A DNA stretch of 64,000 bases from Candidatus Pelagibacter sp. FZCC0015 (GTDB lineage: Bacteria; Pseudomonadota; Alphaproteobacteria; Pelagibacterales; Pelagibacteraceae): assembly GCF_007833635.1 (NCBI RefSeq), contig NZ_CP031125.1, positions 248,001 through 312,000 on the forward strand, written 5' to 3'. A program made the translations under genes and the position numbers. The notes below the pieces were generated by a model. That model was not told the DNA's origin and ran no database searches. It saw nothing but the letters and a program-made list of their open reading frames with translations. Below, piece after piece: positions 10,656 through 20,243 of this stretch (the first letter of the stretch is position 1; each line of letters opens with the position of its first letter).

Positions 10656-11377
10656 TGACAAATTCTATTGAAGTAATCAATATATCAAAAAAATATAAAG
10701 ATAAAGAAGCGGTAACTAATATAAATTTTAAAATTAATGAAAATGAAATGGTTGGTTTATTGGGACCTAATGGATGTGGAAAAACTACAACTATTGGAAT
10801 GATTTTAGGATTATTAAAACCAAGTAGTGGCAAGGTTTTAATCAACGGAGAAAATATTGAAAAAAATAAAATCTCACTTCTTCATAAAATGAATTTTATT
10901 TCACCATATATTGAATTACCTAAAAAACTTAAAGTTAAACAAAATTTAATTGTTTATGGAAAATTATATAACATTCAAAATTTAAATGATCGAATAGATC
11001 ACCTAGCAAATAAACTTAGATTAAAAGACCTTTTAAACAAAATTACTGGGGAACTTTCTTCCGGACAAAAAAATAGGGTAAGTCTTGCTAAAGCTTTAAT
11101 AAATGATCCAACGGTACTTTTATTGGATGAACCCACTGCTTCTTTAGATCCTGAAACTGGAGATTTTGTAAGATCTTTTTTAGAGGATTACAAAAAGGAA
11201 AAAAAAATATCAGTTTTGCTTGCCTCTCATAATATGGAAGAAGTAAAAAGATTATGTAGTTCTGTTTTAATGATGAAAGACGGTTTAATAGTGGATAGAG
11301 GAACTCCTGAAGATTTAATAAATAAATATGGAAGACGAAATTTAGAGGAAGTATTTTTAGAAATTGTGAGAAAATAA
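10655..11377 (+). CDS. ABC transporter ATP-binding protein (ABC-2 type exporter)
   Basis: Nucleotide-binding subunit of an ABC exporter. Walker A GPNGCGKTT is at residues 37-45, the signature LSSGQKNR near 134, Walker B VLLLDEPTASLD near 153, and the switch histidine in ASHNMEEV near 192. The length of 240 residues fits a single NBD of the DrrA/CcmA-like class. It is followed after two bases by its membrane partner. The substrate is unknown; candidates for this class include lipids, polysaccharide and drugs. Expression is probably coupled to the upstream tsaC gene. Confidence 0.93.
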   Translation: MTNSIEVINISKKYKDKEAVTNINFKINENEMVGLLGPNGCGKTTTIGMILGLLKPSSGKVLINGENIEKNKISLLHKMNFISPYIELPKKLKVKQNLIVYGKLYNIQNLNDRIDHLANKLRLKDLLNKITGELSSGQKNRVSLAKALINDPTVLLLDEPTASLDPETGDFVRSFLEDYKKEKKISVLLASHNMEEVKRLCSSVLMMKDGLIVDRGTPEDLINKYGRRNLEEVFLEIVRK

Positions 11378-11379
11378 AA

Positions 11380-12171
11380 ATGAATTTAATTAGAATTTAC
11401 GGTCTTTTTTTAAGACACTTTTATTTAATAACAAAATCATTTCCAAGAATATTAGATTTAATTTATTGGCCTTCAATTCAAATTACTCTTTGGGGATTTA
11501 TTTCTAATTTTTTTGCAGCTCATAGCTCTTATTACAGTGGTGCTGTAGGAGTTATTCTTTCATGTGCAATTCTTTATGATTTTTTATTTAGAACCAGTAT
11601 TGGGTTTAACATGTTATTTTTAGAGGAAATTTGGAGTAGAAATTTTACGAATCTGTTTATCGCCCCAATAAAAATTAGTGAAATAATTGTTTCTCTAATT
11701 TTCACAGCTTTAATCAGAGCATTAATTGGATTAATCCCCGCAATATTATTAACTTCTCCATTATTTGGTATCTCTTTATTAAAACTTGGTCTTCCTTTAG
11801 CTTTTCTTTTTTTGAGTCTTTACCTATTTGGAATAACACTGGGTTTACTTGTTTCTGCAGGATTATTGAGATTTGGACCATCTTTCGAGAATATTGCATG
11901 GTCAACTATGTTTTTATTGGCACCGTTTGGTTGTATATACTATCCAGTTGAAACATTACCAGAAATATTTCAATCAATCGCTTACGCATTGCCATTAGTT
12001 TATATTTTTGAAGAAACAAGAAACATTTTAATTAATGGAATAGTAAATTATGCAAACATTTTAAATGCAATATATCTTAATGGATTTTATCTTATTTTAT
12101 CAATATATATTTTTTATTACTCATTTGATAAAGCCAGAGAAAAAGGGACGCTAATTAATATGGGTGAGTGA
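11380..12171 (+). CDS. ABC-2 type transporter permease
   Basis: Membrane subunit partnered with the ATPase just upstream. It has 263 residues and about six hydrophobic segments, including ones near 60-80, 105-125, 135-160, 170-190 and 230-255, with the ABC-2 style FLLAPFGCIYYPVETLP stretch near 180. A two-gene ABC-2 exporter of this form is common in alphaproteobacteria with no settled substrate. No periplasmic binding protein lies beside it, which agrees with export rather than uptake. Confidence 0.88.
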   Translation: MNLIRIYGLFLRHFYLITKSFPRILDLIYWPSIQITLWGFISNFFAAHSSYYSGAVGVILSCAILYDFLFRTSIGFNMLFLEEIWSRNFTNLFIAPIKISEIIVSLIFTALIRALIGLIPAILLTSPLFGISLLKLGLPLAFLFLSLYLFGITLGLLVSAGLLRFGPSFENIAWSTMFLLAPFGCIYYPVETLPEIFQSIAYALPLVYIFEETRNILINGIVNYANILNAIYLNGFYLILSIYIFYYSFDKAREKGTLINMGE

Positions 12172-12185
12172 AAAAAATTTATATT

Positions 12186-13112
12186 TTATTTTAATGCATT
12201 AAAAATTAAGTCTTGACTAATAGGACCACCATAATATTTTTTGCAAACACCGCTGCTATGAACAGAGATATTTTTAGATATATTTATACAAAATTTCTCA
12301 ATTGGAATATTATTTATTCTAAGATTAGCAACATGGTGAGACAAAAAAAATCTTATTTTATTCGATTGAAATTTTAAAATATGTTCAACAGTATATTTAT
12401 ATTTTTTCTTACTCTTGGAAAATTTTTGTAATAAAAAAAATGAAGAGATTTTGGTATCATAATTAATTGTTTTTTTAAAAAAAAGTTTTGTAAAAGTATC
12501 CTTGATTCCCATAGGTATATAATAAAAAAAACTTTTATTTTTAAAAATATTTAAACTATAATTTACACCTCCATCATCATAAGTAATTATGTCTTTTTTA
12601 TTAATATATTTTGAATTAAATAGAAGTTTAATTAAATTTAAATTTCCAACACATATACTTAATTTTTTTGTTTTAAATATTTTTTTACCACTAATTAAAA
12701 ATATTAAATTTTTAGAAGTATAAAATTTATCTATAGATTTAAAACAAATTTTATTATTAAAAGTTTTTTTGTTTATTCTAAAAATCTTATCTGCCTTAAA
12801 TTCACTAAGATAATATGTTTGTTCAAATTTATCGCTATTAAATAAAGATCTTATTTTAAGTTTTTTTGAATTTTTAAAAAAATTAAAATATTTTTTTTTT
12901 TTGTATAAATATTTGTGCCTTTTTAGATTTATATAACCGCCCCAAATATTTGTATTTCCGCCTAAAATATTCAATTCATAAAAATTTTTACTTCTTGTTA
13001 TATTTAGATTTTGTTTTTTTTTTGGAGTAAATATTATTGAATTTTTTGAAATTTGATCTCTTACAAATGCACTTAAGCCAGAACCAATTATGGAATGAGT
13101 TATAATTTTCAT
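12186..13112 (-). CDS. Uncharacterised flavoprotein-like protein (GMC oxidoreductase-like, short)
   Basis: No certain family. The N-terminus SIIGSGLSAF (8-17) fits a dinucleotide-binding GxGxxA turn. GGNTNIWGGYI near 52-62 resembles the flavin-pocket loop of GMC or related FAD oxidoreductases. KLSICVGNLNLIKLL near 150 resembles the GMC 'sAGaigspqlLl' segment, and the C-terminal VHSSGVCKKYYGGPISQDL resembles the family's histidine-containing end. At 308 residues it is much shorter than usual GMC enzymes (500 or more). It is very rich in K, N, I and F and more AT-rich than its neighbours. It is divergent from the gene at 13128, with 15 bases between starts, so the two may act together. Confidence 0.5.
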   Translation of the reverse strand: MKIITHSIIGSGLSAFVRDQISKNSIIFTPKKKQNLNITRSKNFYELNILGGNTNIWGGYINLKRHKYLYKKKKYFNFFKNSKKLKIRSLFNSDKFEQTYYLSEFKADKIFRINKKTFNNKICFKSIDKFYTSKNLIFLISGKKIFKTKKLSICVGNLNLIKLLFNSKYINKKDIITYDDGGVNYSLNIFKNKSFFYYIPMGIKDTFTKLFFKKTINYDTKISSFFLLQKFSKSKKKYKYTVEHILKFQSNKIRFFLSHHVANLRINNIPIEKFCINISKNISVHSSGVCKKYYGGPISQDLIFNALK

Positions 13113-13127
13113 GCTATAAATAAATAT

Positions 13128-13706
13128 ATGCGAAAAATATTGATTATTGGCTCTAGTTATATCATCAAAAATACATTTAAAAAAAAGTTTTCAAATGATG
13201 AAATTAAATTTTGTGGATTCCGAAAATTATGGGATCTAAGAAATATTGAAAAATTTGATATTATTATAGCTTCTGGCTTTCATCGTGAGATTTTATATAA
13301 AAATAAAAATTACATAAATGAATATACAGATAAATACTATAATTTCATAAAATATCTAAGTGTTAACTGTGATCAACTATACTTAATATCAACATTTATA
13401 CCTAATTATTTTAGTTTAAGTAGAATAGTTTTTTTTTACAGAAGTTTAATTTTAAAGTCATTATTAGATAAAAAAGTAAATATTATTTCATTTCCAAAAA
13501 TTATTGAAAAAAATTTTGAAAAAAAAATATTTTTTATAGTACTAAAATTATTTAAAATAAAACTTACTAATCAAGATTATTTAATCAATAATACTGAAAA
13601 ATTTTTTTTAAAAAGTTTACCTGATACTAGATTTTTTTTATTAAATATACCCCGTATAATGTTTGTTGAAAGATTAATTAGGTTACTAGATATTGATAAA
13701 AATTGA
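13128..13706 (+). CDS. Uncharacterised NAD(P)-binding-fold protein (epimerase/reductase-like)
   Basis: About 192 residues from the ATG at 13128. An upstream ATG at 13095 would run into the divergent neighbour's start and gives no better signal. It begins MRKILIIGSSYIIKNTF, a beta-strand and glycine turn like the NAD(P) site of sugar epimerases or dTDP-sugar reductases, and continues with FDIIIASG and LYLISTFIPN strands. The YxxxK motif of true short-chain dehydrogenases is not evident, so it may be degenerate. Extremely AT-rich. It ends 29 bases before tRNA-Arg. A role with the flavoprotein-like neighbour is an inference from position only. Confidence 0.45.
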   Translation: MRKILIIGSSYIIKNTFKKKFSNDEIKFCGFRKLWDLRNIEKFDIIIASGFHREILYKNKNYINEYTDKYYNFIKYLSVNCDQLYLISTFIPNYFSLSRIVFFYRSLILKSLLDKKVNIISFPKIIEKNFEKKIFFIVLKLFKIKLTNQDYLINNTEKFFLKSLPDTRFFLLNIPRIMFVERLIRLLDIDKN

Positions 13707-13735
13707 TAAATTTATAAATTCAAGAACTGAAGATT

Positions 13736-13812
13736 TGGTGCGCCTGCTAGGAGTCGAACCCAGAACCTCCTGATCCGAAGTCAGGCGCTCTATCCAGTTG
13801 AGCTACAAGCGC
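13736..13812 (-). tRNA. tRNA-Arg (anticodon UCG)
   Basis: Complete 77-nt cloverleaf on the minus strand. The acceptor stem GCGCUUG pairs with CAGGCGC, the D arm has GCUC/GAGC, the anticodon stem CCUGA/UCAGG closes the loop CUUCGGA giving anticodon UCG, and the T arm is CUGGG-UUCGACU-CCUAG. CCA is encoded. It should read CGN arginine codons. It sits between the gene pair at 12186-13706 and the pseudouridine synthase gene. Confidence 0.95.
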
Positions 13813-13835
13813 ATATAGTATTAGTATTATATTTT

Positions 13836-14816
13836 ATGGAAAAAAACATTAATTTTATAGTTAAAGAGGATGAGAAGAATTTAAGGGTTGATGTTTTAAT
13901 TAACAAAAGAGAAGAATTAATTAGTAGAACTAGAATTAAAAATTTAATTTTAAAAGAAAAATTAACACTAAATAATAAAATAATTAAAAGTCCGTCAAAA
14001 AAAGTCTCAATTGGTGATACTATAAGCCTTAAGATCCCAGATCCTGAAATAGCATCCCTTAAACCTTACAAATTTAAATTAGAAATAATATACGAAGATG
14101 ATGATCTACTAGTAATTAATAAACCTGCCGGAATAATCATGCATCCAGGAGCTGGAAATTATGATAAAACAATTGTTAATGCATTGATGTATTATGATAA
14201 AGATTCTTTGTCAAATATAGGTGACGAGTTAAGACCTGGAATTGTTCATAGAATTGATAAAAACACATCTGGTTTAGTTGTAATAGCAAAAAACAATCAA
14301 ACTCATGAAAATTTATCAAAACAATTTAGTGATCATACAATTATAAGAGAGTACCAACTTTTAATATGGGGAAAATTAAGACCATCTTCAGGAAGGATTG
14401 AAACATTTATAACTCGTAGTTCAAAAAATAGACAACTTATGGAAGTTAGTACCTCTAAAGGCAAGAAAGCGATAACAAATTATAAAACACTTGAAATTTT
14501 TGAAAATCAGAAAACACCAACTTTAAGTTTAGTTGAATGTAAATTAGAAACAGGAAGAACACATCAGATAAGAGTCCATATGAATTATAAAGGTAATAGT
14601 CTAGTTGGAGATGATAAATATAAAAAAAAATATAAAAAATTAAAAAATATTAATTTAGATATTCAAAATTCAATTACTAAATTAAATAGACAATTCCTGC
14701 ATGCAAAAACATTGGGATTTATACATCCTCGTACTAAAAAAGAGATGATTTTTTCCTCACTTTTGCCAAAAGATCTAAATAATATTCTTAAAATGCTTAG
14801 AAACACTGAAGAATAA
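13836..14816 (+). CDS. rluD: Ribosomal large subunit pseudouridine synthase (RluD/RluC type)
   Basis: Pseudouridine synthase of the RluA family. An N-terminal S4-like RNA-binding region (about 15-65, with SRTRIKNLILK) precedes the catalytic domain. The motif HRIDKNTSGLVV near residue 138 contains the catalytic aspartate, and GRTHQIRVHM near 240 is the second family signature. The 326 residues with an S4 domain fit RluD or RluC, which modify helix 69 or other sites of 23S rRNA; the exact target cannot be decided by eye. It lies upstream of rpoH in the same direction, as in several alphaproteobacteria. Confidence 0.9.
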   Translation: MEKNINFIVKEDEKNLRVDVLINKREELISRTRIKNLILKEKLTLNNKIIKSPSKKVSIGDTISLKIPDPEIASLKPYKFKLEIIYEDDDLLVINKPAGIIMHPGAGNYDKTIVNALMYYDKDSLSNIGDELRPGIVHRIDKNTSGLVVIAKNNQTHENLSKQFSDHTIIREYQLLIWGKLRPSSGRIETFITRSSKNRQLMEVSTSKGKKAITNYKTLEIFENQKTPTLSLVECKLETGRTHQIRVHMNYKGNSLVGDDKYKKKYKKLKNINLDIQNSITKLNRQFLHAKTLGFIHPRTKKEMIFSSLLPKDLNNILKMLRNTEE

Positions 14817-14832
14817 ATTATTGAAAATTAGG

Positions 14833-14838
14833 TATAAT
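14833..14838 (+). promoter_or_regulatory. Candidate -10 element for rpoH
   Basis: A perfect TATAAT lies 20 bases before the rpoH ATG, which would start the transcript near 14845. No convincing -35 hexamer sits 16-18 bases upstream. The prediction rests on the -10 match alone in AT-rich DNA, so it is weak. Confidence 0.35.
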
Positions 14839-14857
14839 TAATTAAATAAACAGTTCT

Positions 14858-15751
14858 ATGAGTACAACAATGAGCAATAATCTGCCAACCCTTTCTAATG
14901 AGGGTGGACTATCAGCATATTTAGAGCAGATTAAAAAATTTCCGATGTTAGCTGCAGAAGAGGAATATATGTTAGCGAAAAATTGGAAAACGACTGGTAA
15001 TATTAAAGCTGCAGAAAAACTAGTCACTAGTCACTTAAGATTAGTTGCAAAGATTGCTATGGGCTACAAAGGATATGGTTTGCCTATTAATGAAATGATT
15101 TCAGAGGGAAATGTAGGTCTTATGCAAGCTGTTAAGAAATTTGAACCAGAAAAAGGTTTTAGATTGGCAACTTATGCAATGTGGTGGATTAAGGCTTCTA
15201 TTCAAGAATATATTTTAAGATCTTGGAGTCTTGTCAAAATTGGAACTACTACTGCTCAAAAAAAATTATTTTTTAATCTAAAGAAAATTAAAAATCAAAT
15301 TTCTCCAGAAACTGAAGGTGACTTAAGAGATGAACACGTTGATCATATAGCTAATAAGCTCGATGTAAGTAAAGAAGAAGTCGTTTCAATGAATAGAAGA
15401 CTTTCTGGGAAGGAGTTCTCGCTAAATGCTCAAGTTGGAGAAGATGGCGATGAATGGCAAGACTGGTTGGTTGATAAAGAACTTGATCATGACTTAAAAT
15501 TTGCTCACCACGAGGAAATGGAACAAAGAAAAGATTTATTAAAAGACTCTATTAAAGTTCTTAACGATAGAGAAAGAGAAATTTTATACTCAAGAAGACT
15601 AAATGATGACCCAACTACACTAGAAGATTTAAGTAAAAAATATAAAATTAGCAGAGAAAGAGTTAGACAAATAGAAAATAAAGCATTTGAAAAACTCCAA
15701 AAGCATATGCTTCTTTTAGCTAAATCAAAAAATCTTTTACCTGCAAACTAA
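14858..15751 (+). CDS. rpoH: RNA polymerase sigma-32 factor (heat shock)
   Basis: Alternative sigma factor of the RpoH type. Region 2 has [20 protein letters not shown] near residue 58 and the [20 protein letters not shown] core near 106, including the RpoH-type box. Region 4 has [15 protein letters not shown] and the [16 protein letters not shown] helix-turn-helix near 270. The length of 297 fits. SAR11 genomes are known to keep very few sigma factors, RpoD and RpoH, so this is probably the only alternative sigma. A second in-frame ATG lies four codons downstream. The stop overlaps the convergent purA stop (CTAA at 15748-15751). Confidence 0.96.
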   Translation: MSTTMSNNLPTLSNEGGLSAYLEQIKKFPMLAAEEEYMLAKNWKTTGNIKAAEKLVTSHLRLVAKIAMGYKGYGLPINEMISEGNVGLMQAVKKFEPEKGFRLATYAMWWIKASIQEYILRSWSLVKIGTTTAQKKLFFNLKKIKNQISPETEGDLRDEHVDHIANKLDVSKEEVVSMNRRLSGKEFSLNAQVGEDGDEWQDWLVDKELDHDLKFAHHEEMEQRKDLLKDSIKVLNDREREILYSRRLNDDPTTLEDLSKKYKISRERVRQIENKAFEKLQKHMLLLAKSKNLLPAN

Positions 15752-17040
15752 ACTTCAAAAGGGTTTTCGATTAAAATAGTATCATCTCTTTCTGGGCTAG
15801 TTGAGACACTTGATACTTTTGCACCAATAAAATCTTCAACAGCAAAAATATATTTTTTTGCATTTTCAGGTAATGAATCCAGATTTTTAACTCCATTTGT
15901 AGAAACTTTCCAACCTGGAAAAGTTTCATAAATTGGTTTTATTTTTATTTGATCTTCTACAGCAGCGGGTAAATAATCTAATCTTTTACCATCAAGCTCA
16001 TAAGCAACACACATTTTAATTTCATCTAATTCATCGAGCACATCTAATTTCGTTAAAGCGATACCATCAATCCCTGAAACTTTAATAGTTTGCCTTACCA
16101 AAACACCGTCAAACCATCCACATCTTCTTTTTCTACTTGTAACAGTTCCAAATTCTTTTCCACGTGTTCCTAAAAGTTCACCGATATCATCTGTTAACTC
16201 GGTAGGAAAAGGACCTTCCCCAACTCTTGTTGTATAAGCTTTTGTAATTCCAAGAACATAATTAATCGAATTAGGGCCACAACCAGTTCCTGTAGCTGCG
16301 CTTGAGGCAACAGTATTAGATGAAGTTACAAAAGGATAAGTTCCATGATCAACATCAAGCAAAATACCCTGGGCTCCTTCGAATAAAATTCTCTTTTTTT
16401 GTTTTTTAAATTGATCAATCTTTAGCCAAACTGGCTGAGAAAATTCTAATATTTTGTGTGCTATTTTAAGCAAGTCAGATTTAAGCTGATCTTTTTCAAA
16501 AATTTTTTTTCCTAGGCCTTTTCTAATTGCATTATGATGAACTAGTACAGAGTCAAGTCTTTGATCTAAATTTTTTTCAGATCTTAGATCCATAACTCTT
16601 ATAGATCTTCTTCCAACTTTATCCTCATATGCTGGTCCAATTCCACGTCTTGTAGTTCCTATTTTGCTTTTTCCTGCTGCATCCTCTCTAATCTCATCCA
16701 TTTCTCTATGAAAAGGCAAAATTAAATTTGCGGACTCAGAAATAATAAAATTATTTACATTTACTTCTACGCCTTTAGATTTTATTTCTTCTATTTCCTC
16801 TAATAGAGCCCATGGATCTACAACAACTCCGTTGCCAATAATTGATATTTTGCCTTTTCTAACTATTCCAGATGGTAATAATCTCAATTTATAAGTAACA
16901 CCATCAATCACTAAAGTATGGCCAGCATTATGACCTCCTTGAAACCTTATTACTACATCAGCCTGTTCAGATAACCAATCAACAATTTTTCCTTTACCTT
17001 CGTCACCCCATTGAGATCCAACAACGACTATATTTTTCAT
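15748..17040 (-). CDS. purA: Adenylosuccinate synthetase
   Basis: GTP-dependent ligase joining IMP and aspartate to make adenylosuccinate, the first committed step to AMP. Its 430 residues are typical. The P-loop [16 protein letters not shown] is at 8-23, with GGHNAGHT near 37-44, [12 protein letters not shown] near 130, and [18 protein letters not shown] near 222. It is followed on its 5' side by thiD; the ATG of purA abuts the thiD stop with a one-base overlap. Its 3' end converges on rpoH with a four-base overlap. Confidence 0.97.
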   Translation of the reverse strand: MKNIVVVGSQWGDEGKGKIVDWLSEQADVVIRFQGGHNAGHTLVIDGVTYKLRLLPSGIVRKGKISIIGNGVVVDPWALLEEIEEIKSKGVEVNVNNFIISESANLILPFHREMDEIREDAAGKSKIGTTRRGIGPAYEDKVGRRSIRVMDLRSEKNLDQRLDSVLVHHNAIRKGLGKKIFEKDQLKSDLLKIAHKILEFSQPVWLKIDQFKKQKKRILFEGAQGILLDVDHGTYPFVTSSNTVASSAATGTGCGPNSINYVLGITKAYTTRVGEGPFPTELTDDIGELLGTRGKEFGTVTSRKRRCGWFDGVLVRQTIKVSGIDGIALTKLDVLDELDEIKMCVAYELDGKRLDYLPAAVEDQIKIKPIYETFPGWKVSTNGVKNLDSLPENAKKYIFAVEDFIGAKVSSVSTSPERDDTILIENPFEV

Positions 17041-17852
17041 TATTTAAATTTTCTGTTTACTTTTAAGGAAGTGAGATGGTTAATTGGGCCATGACCTTTT
17101 CCATATTTCGGGTTTGATTTAATTGCAGAATTTACATATTTAATTCCAAGCTCACAAGATTTCTTTACTGTTTTTCCACATGATAAAAAAGTTGTAACTG
17201 AGCTAGATAATGTACAACCTGTCCCATGAGTATTCTTTGTTTTGTGACGCTCGCTTTTGAAGATCTTTATGTCTTTTTTGTTTATTAAAATATCTATTAC
17301 ATTTTTATGTTTTAAATGACCACCTTTTATAAGTACATTTTTAGCTCCTAATTCTATAAGTTTATTAGCAGCAAAAATCATATCCTCTTTTGTTTTAATT
17401 GTTGTTTTAGTCAAAATTTCTGCCTCTGGAATATTGGGGGTAATTAGTGATACCTTTTTAATTAATTTTAATTTTAGTAATTGAATAGCTTTAGTATCTA
17501 TTAGTTTAGCCCCTCCTTTAGCAACCATAACTGGATCTAATACGATTTTTTTAACTTTAATTACATCTAGAGCTTTCAGTACCATTCTAATAACCTCTGA
17601 AGAATGTAGCATACCAATTTTTATTGCATCAGGTTTTATATCTTTGCAACTATAAATAATTTGATTAAAAATTTCTTTCGGATTAATTCCAACAATTGAT
17701 TTTACACCAGTGGTATTTTGAGAAGTAACTGCTGTTATTGCTGTCATTGCATAAGAACCTAGAGCAGTAACAGTTTTTATATCAGCTTGAATACCTGCTC
17801 CACCAGATGAATCAGATCCTGCAATAATTAAAATTTTAGAATTAGGTTTCAA
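17040..17852 (-). CDS. thiD: Hydroxymethylpyrimidine (phosphate) kinase
   Basis: Phosphorylates HMP to HMP-P and then HMP-PP for thiamine synthesis. It is a ribokinase-fold enzyme of 270 residues with [16 protein letters not shown] near 12, DPVMVAKGG near 156, and the ATP-binding, catalytic-aspartate motif [12 protein letters not shown] near 212. It lies between glmM and purA in a leftward run. With thiE at 36772 it fits the known SAR11 habit of importing the pyrimidine moiety instead of making it; absence of thiC cannot be judged from one window. No leader long enough for a TPP riboswitch precedes it. Confidence 0.95.
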   Translation of the reverse strand: MKPNSKILIIAGSDSSGGAGIQADIKTVTALGSYAMTAITAVTSQNTTGVKSIVGINPKEIFNQIIYSCKDIKPDAIKIGMLHSSEVIRMVLKALDVIKVKKIVLDPVMVAKGGAKLIDTKAIQLLKLKLIKKVSLITPNIPEAEILTKTTIKTKEDMIFAANKLIELGAKNVLIKGGHLKHKNVIDILINKKDIKIFKSERHKTKNTHGTGCTLSSSVTTFLSCGKTVKKSCELGIKYVNSAIKSNPKYGKGHGPINHLTSLKVNRKFK

Positions 17853-17853
17853 T

Positions 17854-19185
17854 TTATTTAATTTTTTTCGTAATCATGTTCACGCATTTATATAAAAGAT
17901 CTTTATTTTCACTTTCTCCCATTACTCTTATTTTAGATTCTGTTCCTGATTTTCTAACTAAAATTCTTCCATTACCTTTGATTAATTTATCTGCATTTTT
18001 TATGATTTTTTTTATCTCCGGTTTATTAATTATATTTTTATCTTTAACCTCGATATTTTTTAAATGCTGAGGTGTTTTCTTAAATTGATCAAAAAATTCA
18101 CTTGCCTTTTTTCCTTTTCTTAAAGCAAAAAGAGCTTCTAAAGCTACTAGCAAGCCATCTCCTGTGGTTGCAAATTTACCTAAAATAATATGTCCTGATT
18201 GTTCACCACCTAAATTAAAATTATATTTCTGCATTTTTTCTTTAACATATCTATCTCCAACATTTGCCCTTAAAAATTTTATTCCTTTTGATTTAAAATA
18301 TTTTTCTAACCCATAATTTGACATTAATGTTCCAACAACTCCCCCTTTTAACATTTTTTTATTTTTCCATCTTGTTGCTAAAGCAGCTATAATTTGATCT
18401 CCATCTATTATATTACTTTTTTCATCACACATTATAATTCTGTCAGCATCTCCATCTAATGATATTCCAATATGTGCCTTATATTTTTTTACAGCAGATC
18501 TAATTTTTCTTGGAAAAGTTGATCCACAATTTTTATTAATATTTAAACCGTTTGGTTTAACACCTATTGCTATGACTTTAGCTCCTAATGATTTCAATAA
18601 TTCAGGACCTGCCTTATAACCAGCACCATTTGCGCAATCGATTACTATTCTTAGTCCTCTTAAATTGAATTCTTTAGTGAAATTTTTTTTTAATATTTTA
18701 ATATATTTTTTGGTACCTGTTTCTAATCTTTTAACTCTTCCTAATTTTTCAGAATGCGAAAGGTTTTTTGAGATTTTCTTATCTATAAGCCCCTCAATTT
18801 TTTTTTCTATTTTATCTGATAATTTCATTCCATCAGGACCAAACAATTTTAAACCATTGTCAAAATGTGGATTGTGAGAGGCAGTGATCATTATACCCAT
18901 ATTAGCCTTCATTTCTTTTGTAAGCATAGCCAACCCATTAGTTGGTAAGGGTCCTAGAGTATAAACATGCATGCCAGCTGAAGCTAAACCTGAAACAAGA
19001 GCTGGTTCAAGTGTATATCCTGACAATCTAGTATCTTTTGCAATTATTGCTGTTTGTTTTCTTTTTTTTTGTGATTTAAAGTATGTTCCGCTAGCAAGTC
19101 CAAATTTAAAGAACATATCTCCATTAATATATTTACTATTGACTGCTCCTCTTATTCCATCTGTTCCAAAATATTTTTTTGTCAT
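17854..19185 (-). CDS. glmM: Phosphoglucosamine mutase
   Basis: Interconverts glucosamine-6-phosphate and glucosamine-1-phosphate on the way to UDP-GlcNAc for peptidoglycan and LPS. It has 443 residues in the four-domain alpha-D-phosphohexomutase layout: the phosphoserine loop TASHNPHFDNG puts the active serine at 103, the metal loop DGDADR is near 243, the sugar-binding GGEQSGH is near 323, and the phosphate-binding RKSGTESKIRVM is near 413. It is adjacent to folP, as in the widespread ftsH-folP-glmM order. Its ATG overlaps the folP stop by one base. Confidence 0.97.
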   Translation of the reverse strand: MTKKYFGTDGIRGAVNSKYINGDMFFKFGLASGTYFKSQKKRKQTAIIAKDTRLSGYTLEPALVSGLASAGMHVYTLGPLPTNGLAMLTKEMKANMGIMITASHNPHFDNGLKLFGPDGMKLSDKIEKKIEGLIDKKISKNLSHSEKLGRVKRLETGTKKYIKILKKNFTKEFNLRGLRIVIDCANGAGYKAGPELLKSLGAKVIAIGVKPNGLNINKNCGSTFPRKIRSAVKKYKAHIGISLDGDADRIIMCDEKSNIIDGDQIIAALATRWKNKKMLKGGVVGTLMSNYGLEKYFKSKGIKFLRANVGDRYVKEKMQKYNFNLGGEQSGHIILGKFATTGDGLLVALEALFALRKGKKASEFFDQFKKTPQHLKNIEVKDKNIINKPEIKKIIKNADKLIKGNGRILVRKSGTESKIRVMGESENKDLLYKCVNMITKKIK

Positions 19186-20237
19186 TAATTTTTGACTATT
19201 TCGTTAAAAACTTTAATTCCTTGCTTAACTTCATTAACATCATGAATTCTTAAAATCTGAATTCCTTGCATTAAAAGATATATTGAAGAGGCCATAGTTC
19301 CACCGATCCTTGTTTTGCTATCATTTTTTTTTGATATATCTTTAATAAATCTTTTTCTTGAATTCCCTACTAGTATAGGAAAACCTAATGAATGAAAAAT
19401 AGAAACACCTCTTATAAGATTCATATTATGTTTCAAATTTTTTCCAAATCCAATTCCAGGATCTAAAATTATATTATTGTGTTTAATACCCTTGGACCTT
19501 ATTAACTTAATCTTATCTTCAAAATAATCATATATATCTAATAATTCATTTTTATATTTCGCCTTCTTTTGCATATTTTCTGGTGTTCCAACTGAATGCT
19601 GTATTACAAATGGAATTTTATACTTTTTTATAATGCTTATTGTATTGGGATCATAACTTAACCCTGAAACATCATTAATCAGTTTAACTCCCATCCTAAT
19701 ACCATTTTCCATAATTCTAGACTTTCTTGTGTCTAAAGATATTGGTATTTTTTTTACAATTAATTTTAATATCTTATTAATTCTATTCCATTCTTGCTTT
19801 TCATTTACAGGCTTCGATCCTGGTCTTGTAGACTCTCCACCAACATCTATTATAGATGCACCACTTTTGAACAAACTAATAGCATGAGTGATACCCTTAT
19901 TTTTTTTATTAAATTTTCCTCCGTCTGAAAAACTGTCAGGTGTAAGATTTAATACTCCTAAAATATTTGGAATTTTTTTAAAATTAAAATTAGAAAAATT
20001 TGTTTTTTTTGAATTTATTTTTTTAATATCAGCATTTATTTTTTTTTTTAAGTTAATTGGTAATTTCTTGACTTGATTTATAGAAATTCTTCTTATATTT
20101 TTTCTTGTAATAATCTCAACATGGTCAAAAGATATTTCTTTAATCTGATGTAACGGAATGGATTTTTTTTTATTTACTAAAATTTTTGATTGATTTCCAA
20201 AGTAAAAATTACACGCTCTTGTGTAATATCTTTGCAT
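19185..20237 (-). CDS. folP: Dihydropteroate synthase with N-terminal extension
   Basis: Joins p-aminobenzoate to 6-hydroxymethyl-dihydropterin diphosphate in folate synthesis. The TIM-barrel catalytic part starts at about residue 90: LNLTPDSFSDGG at 97-107, DVGGESTRPGSKPV near 137, a DPGIGFGKN loop near 257, and GNSRKRF near 294. Before it come about 88 residues, rich in lysine and isoleucine, beginning MQRYYTRACNFYFG. The usual enzyme is roughly 280 residues, so at 350 this one carries an extra N-terminal region that is known in some alphaproteobacteria and whose job is unclear. Confidence 0.94.
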   Translation of the reverse strand: MQRYYTRACNFYFGNQSKILVNKKKSIPLHQIKEISFDHVEIITRKNIRRISINQVKKLPINLKKKINADIKKINSKKTNFSNFNFKKIPNILGVLNLTPDSFSDGGKFNKKNKGITHAISLFKSGASIIDVGGESTRPGSKPVNEKQEWNRINKILKLIVKKIPISLDTRKSRIMENGIRMGVKLINDVSGLSYDPNTISIIKKYKIPFVIQHSVGTPENMQKKAKYKNELLDIYDYFEDKIKLIRSKGIKHNNIILDPGIGFGKNLKHNMNLIRGVSIFHSLGFPILVGNSRKRFIKDISKKNDSKTRIGGTMASSIYLLMQGIQILRIHDVNEVKQGIKVFNEIVKN

Positions 20238-20243
20238 TATTTA

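Noticed and set aside
12171-13706. Calling 12186-13112 a plain GMC oxidoreductase and 13128-13706 a plain sugar epimerase
   Set aside because: Both are too short and miss key motifs. Only fold-level resemblance can be supported.
17853-17854. TPP riboswitch before thiD (or before thiE at 36772)
   Set aside because: Both genes start directly against or inside the upstream gene, and no CTGAGA-type thi-box was seen nearby.
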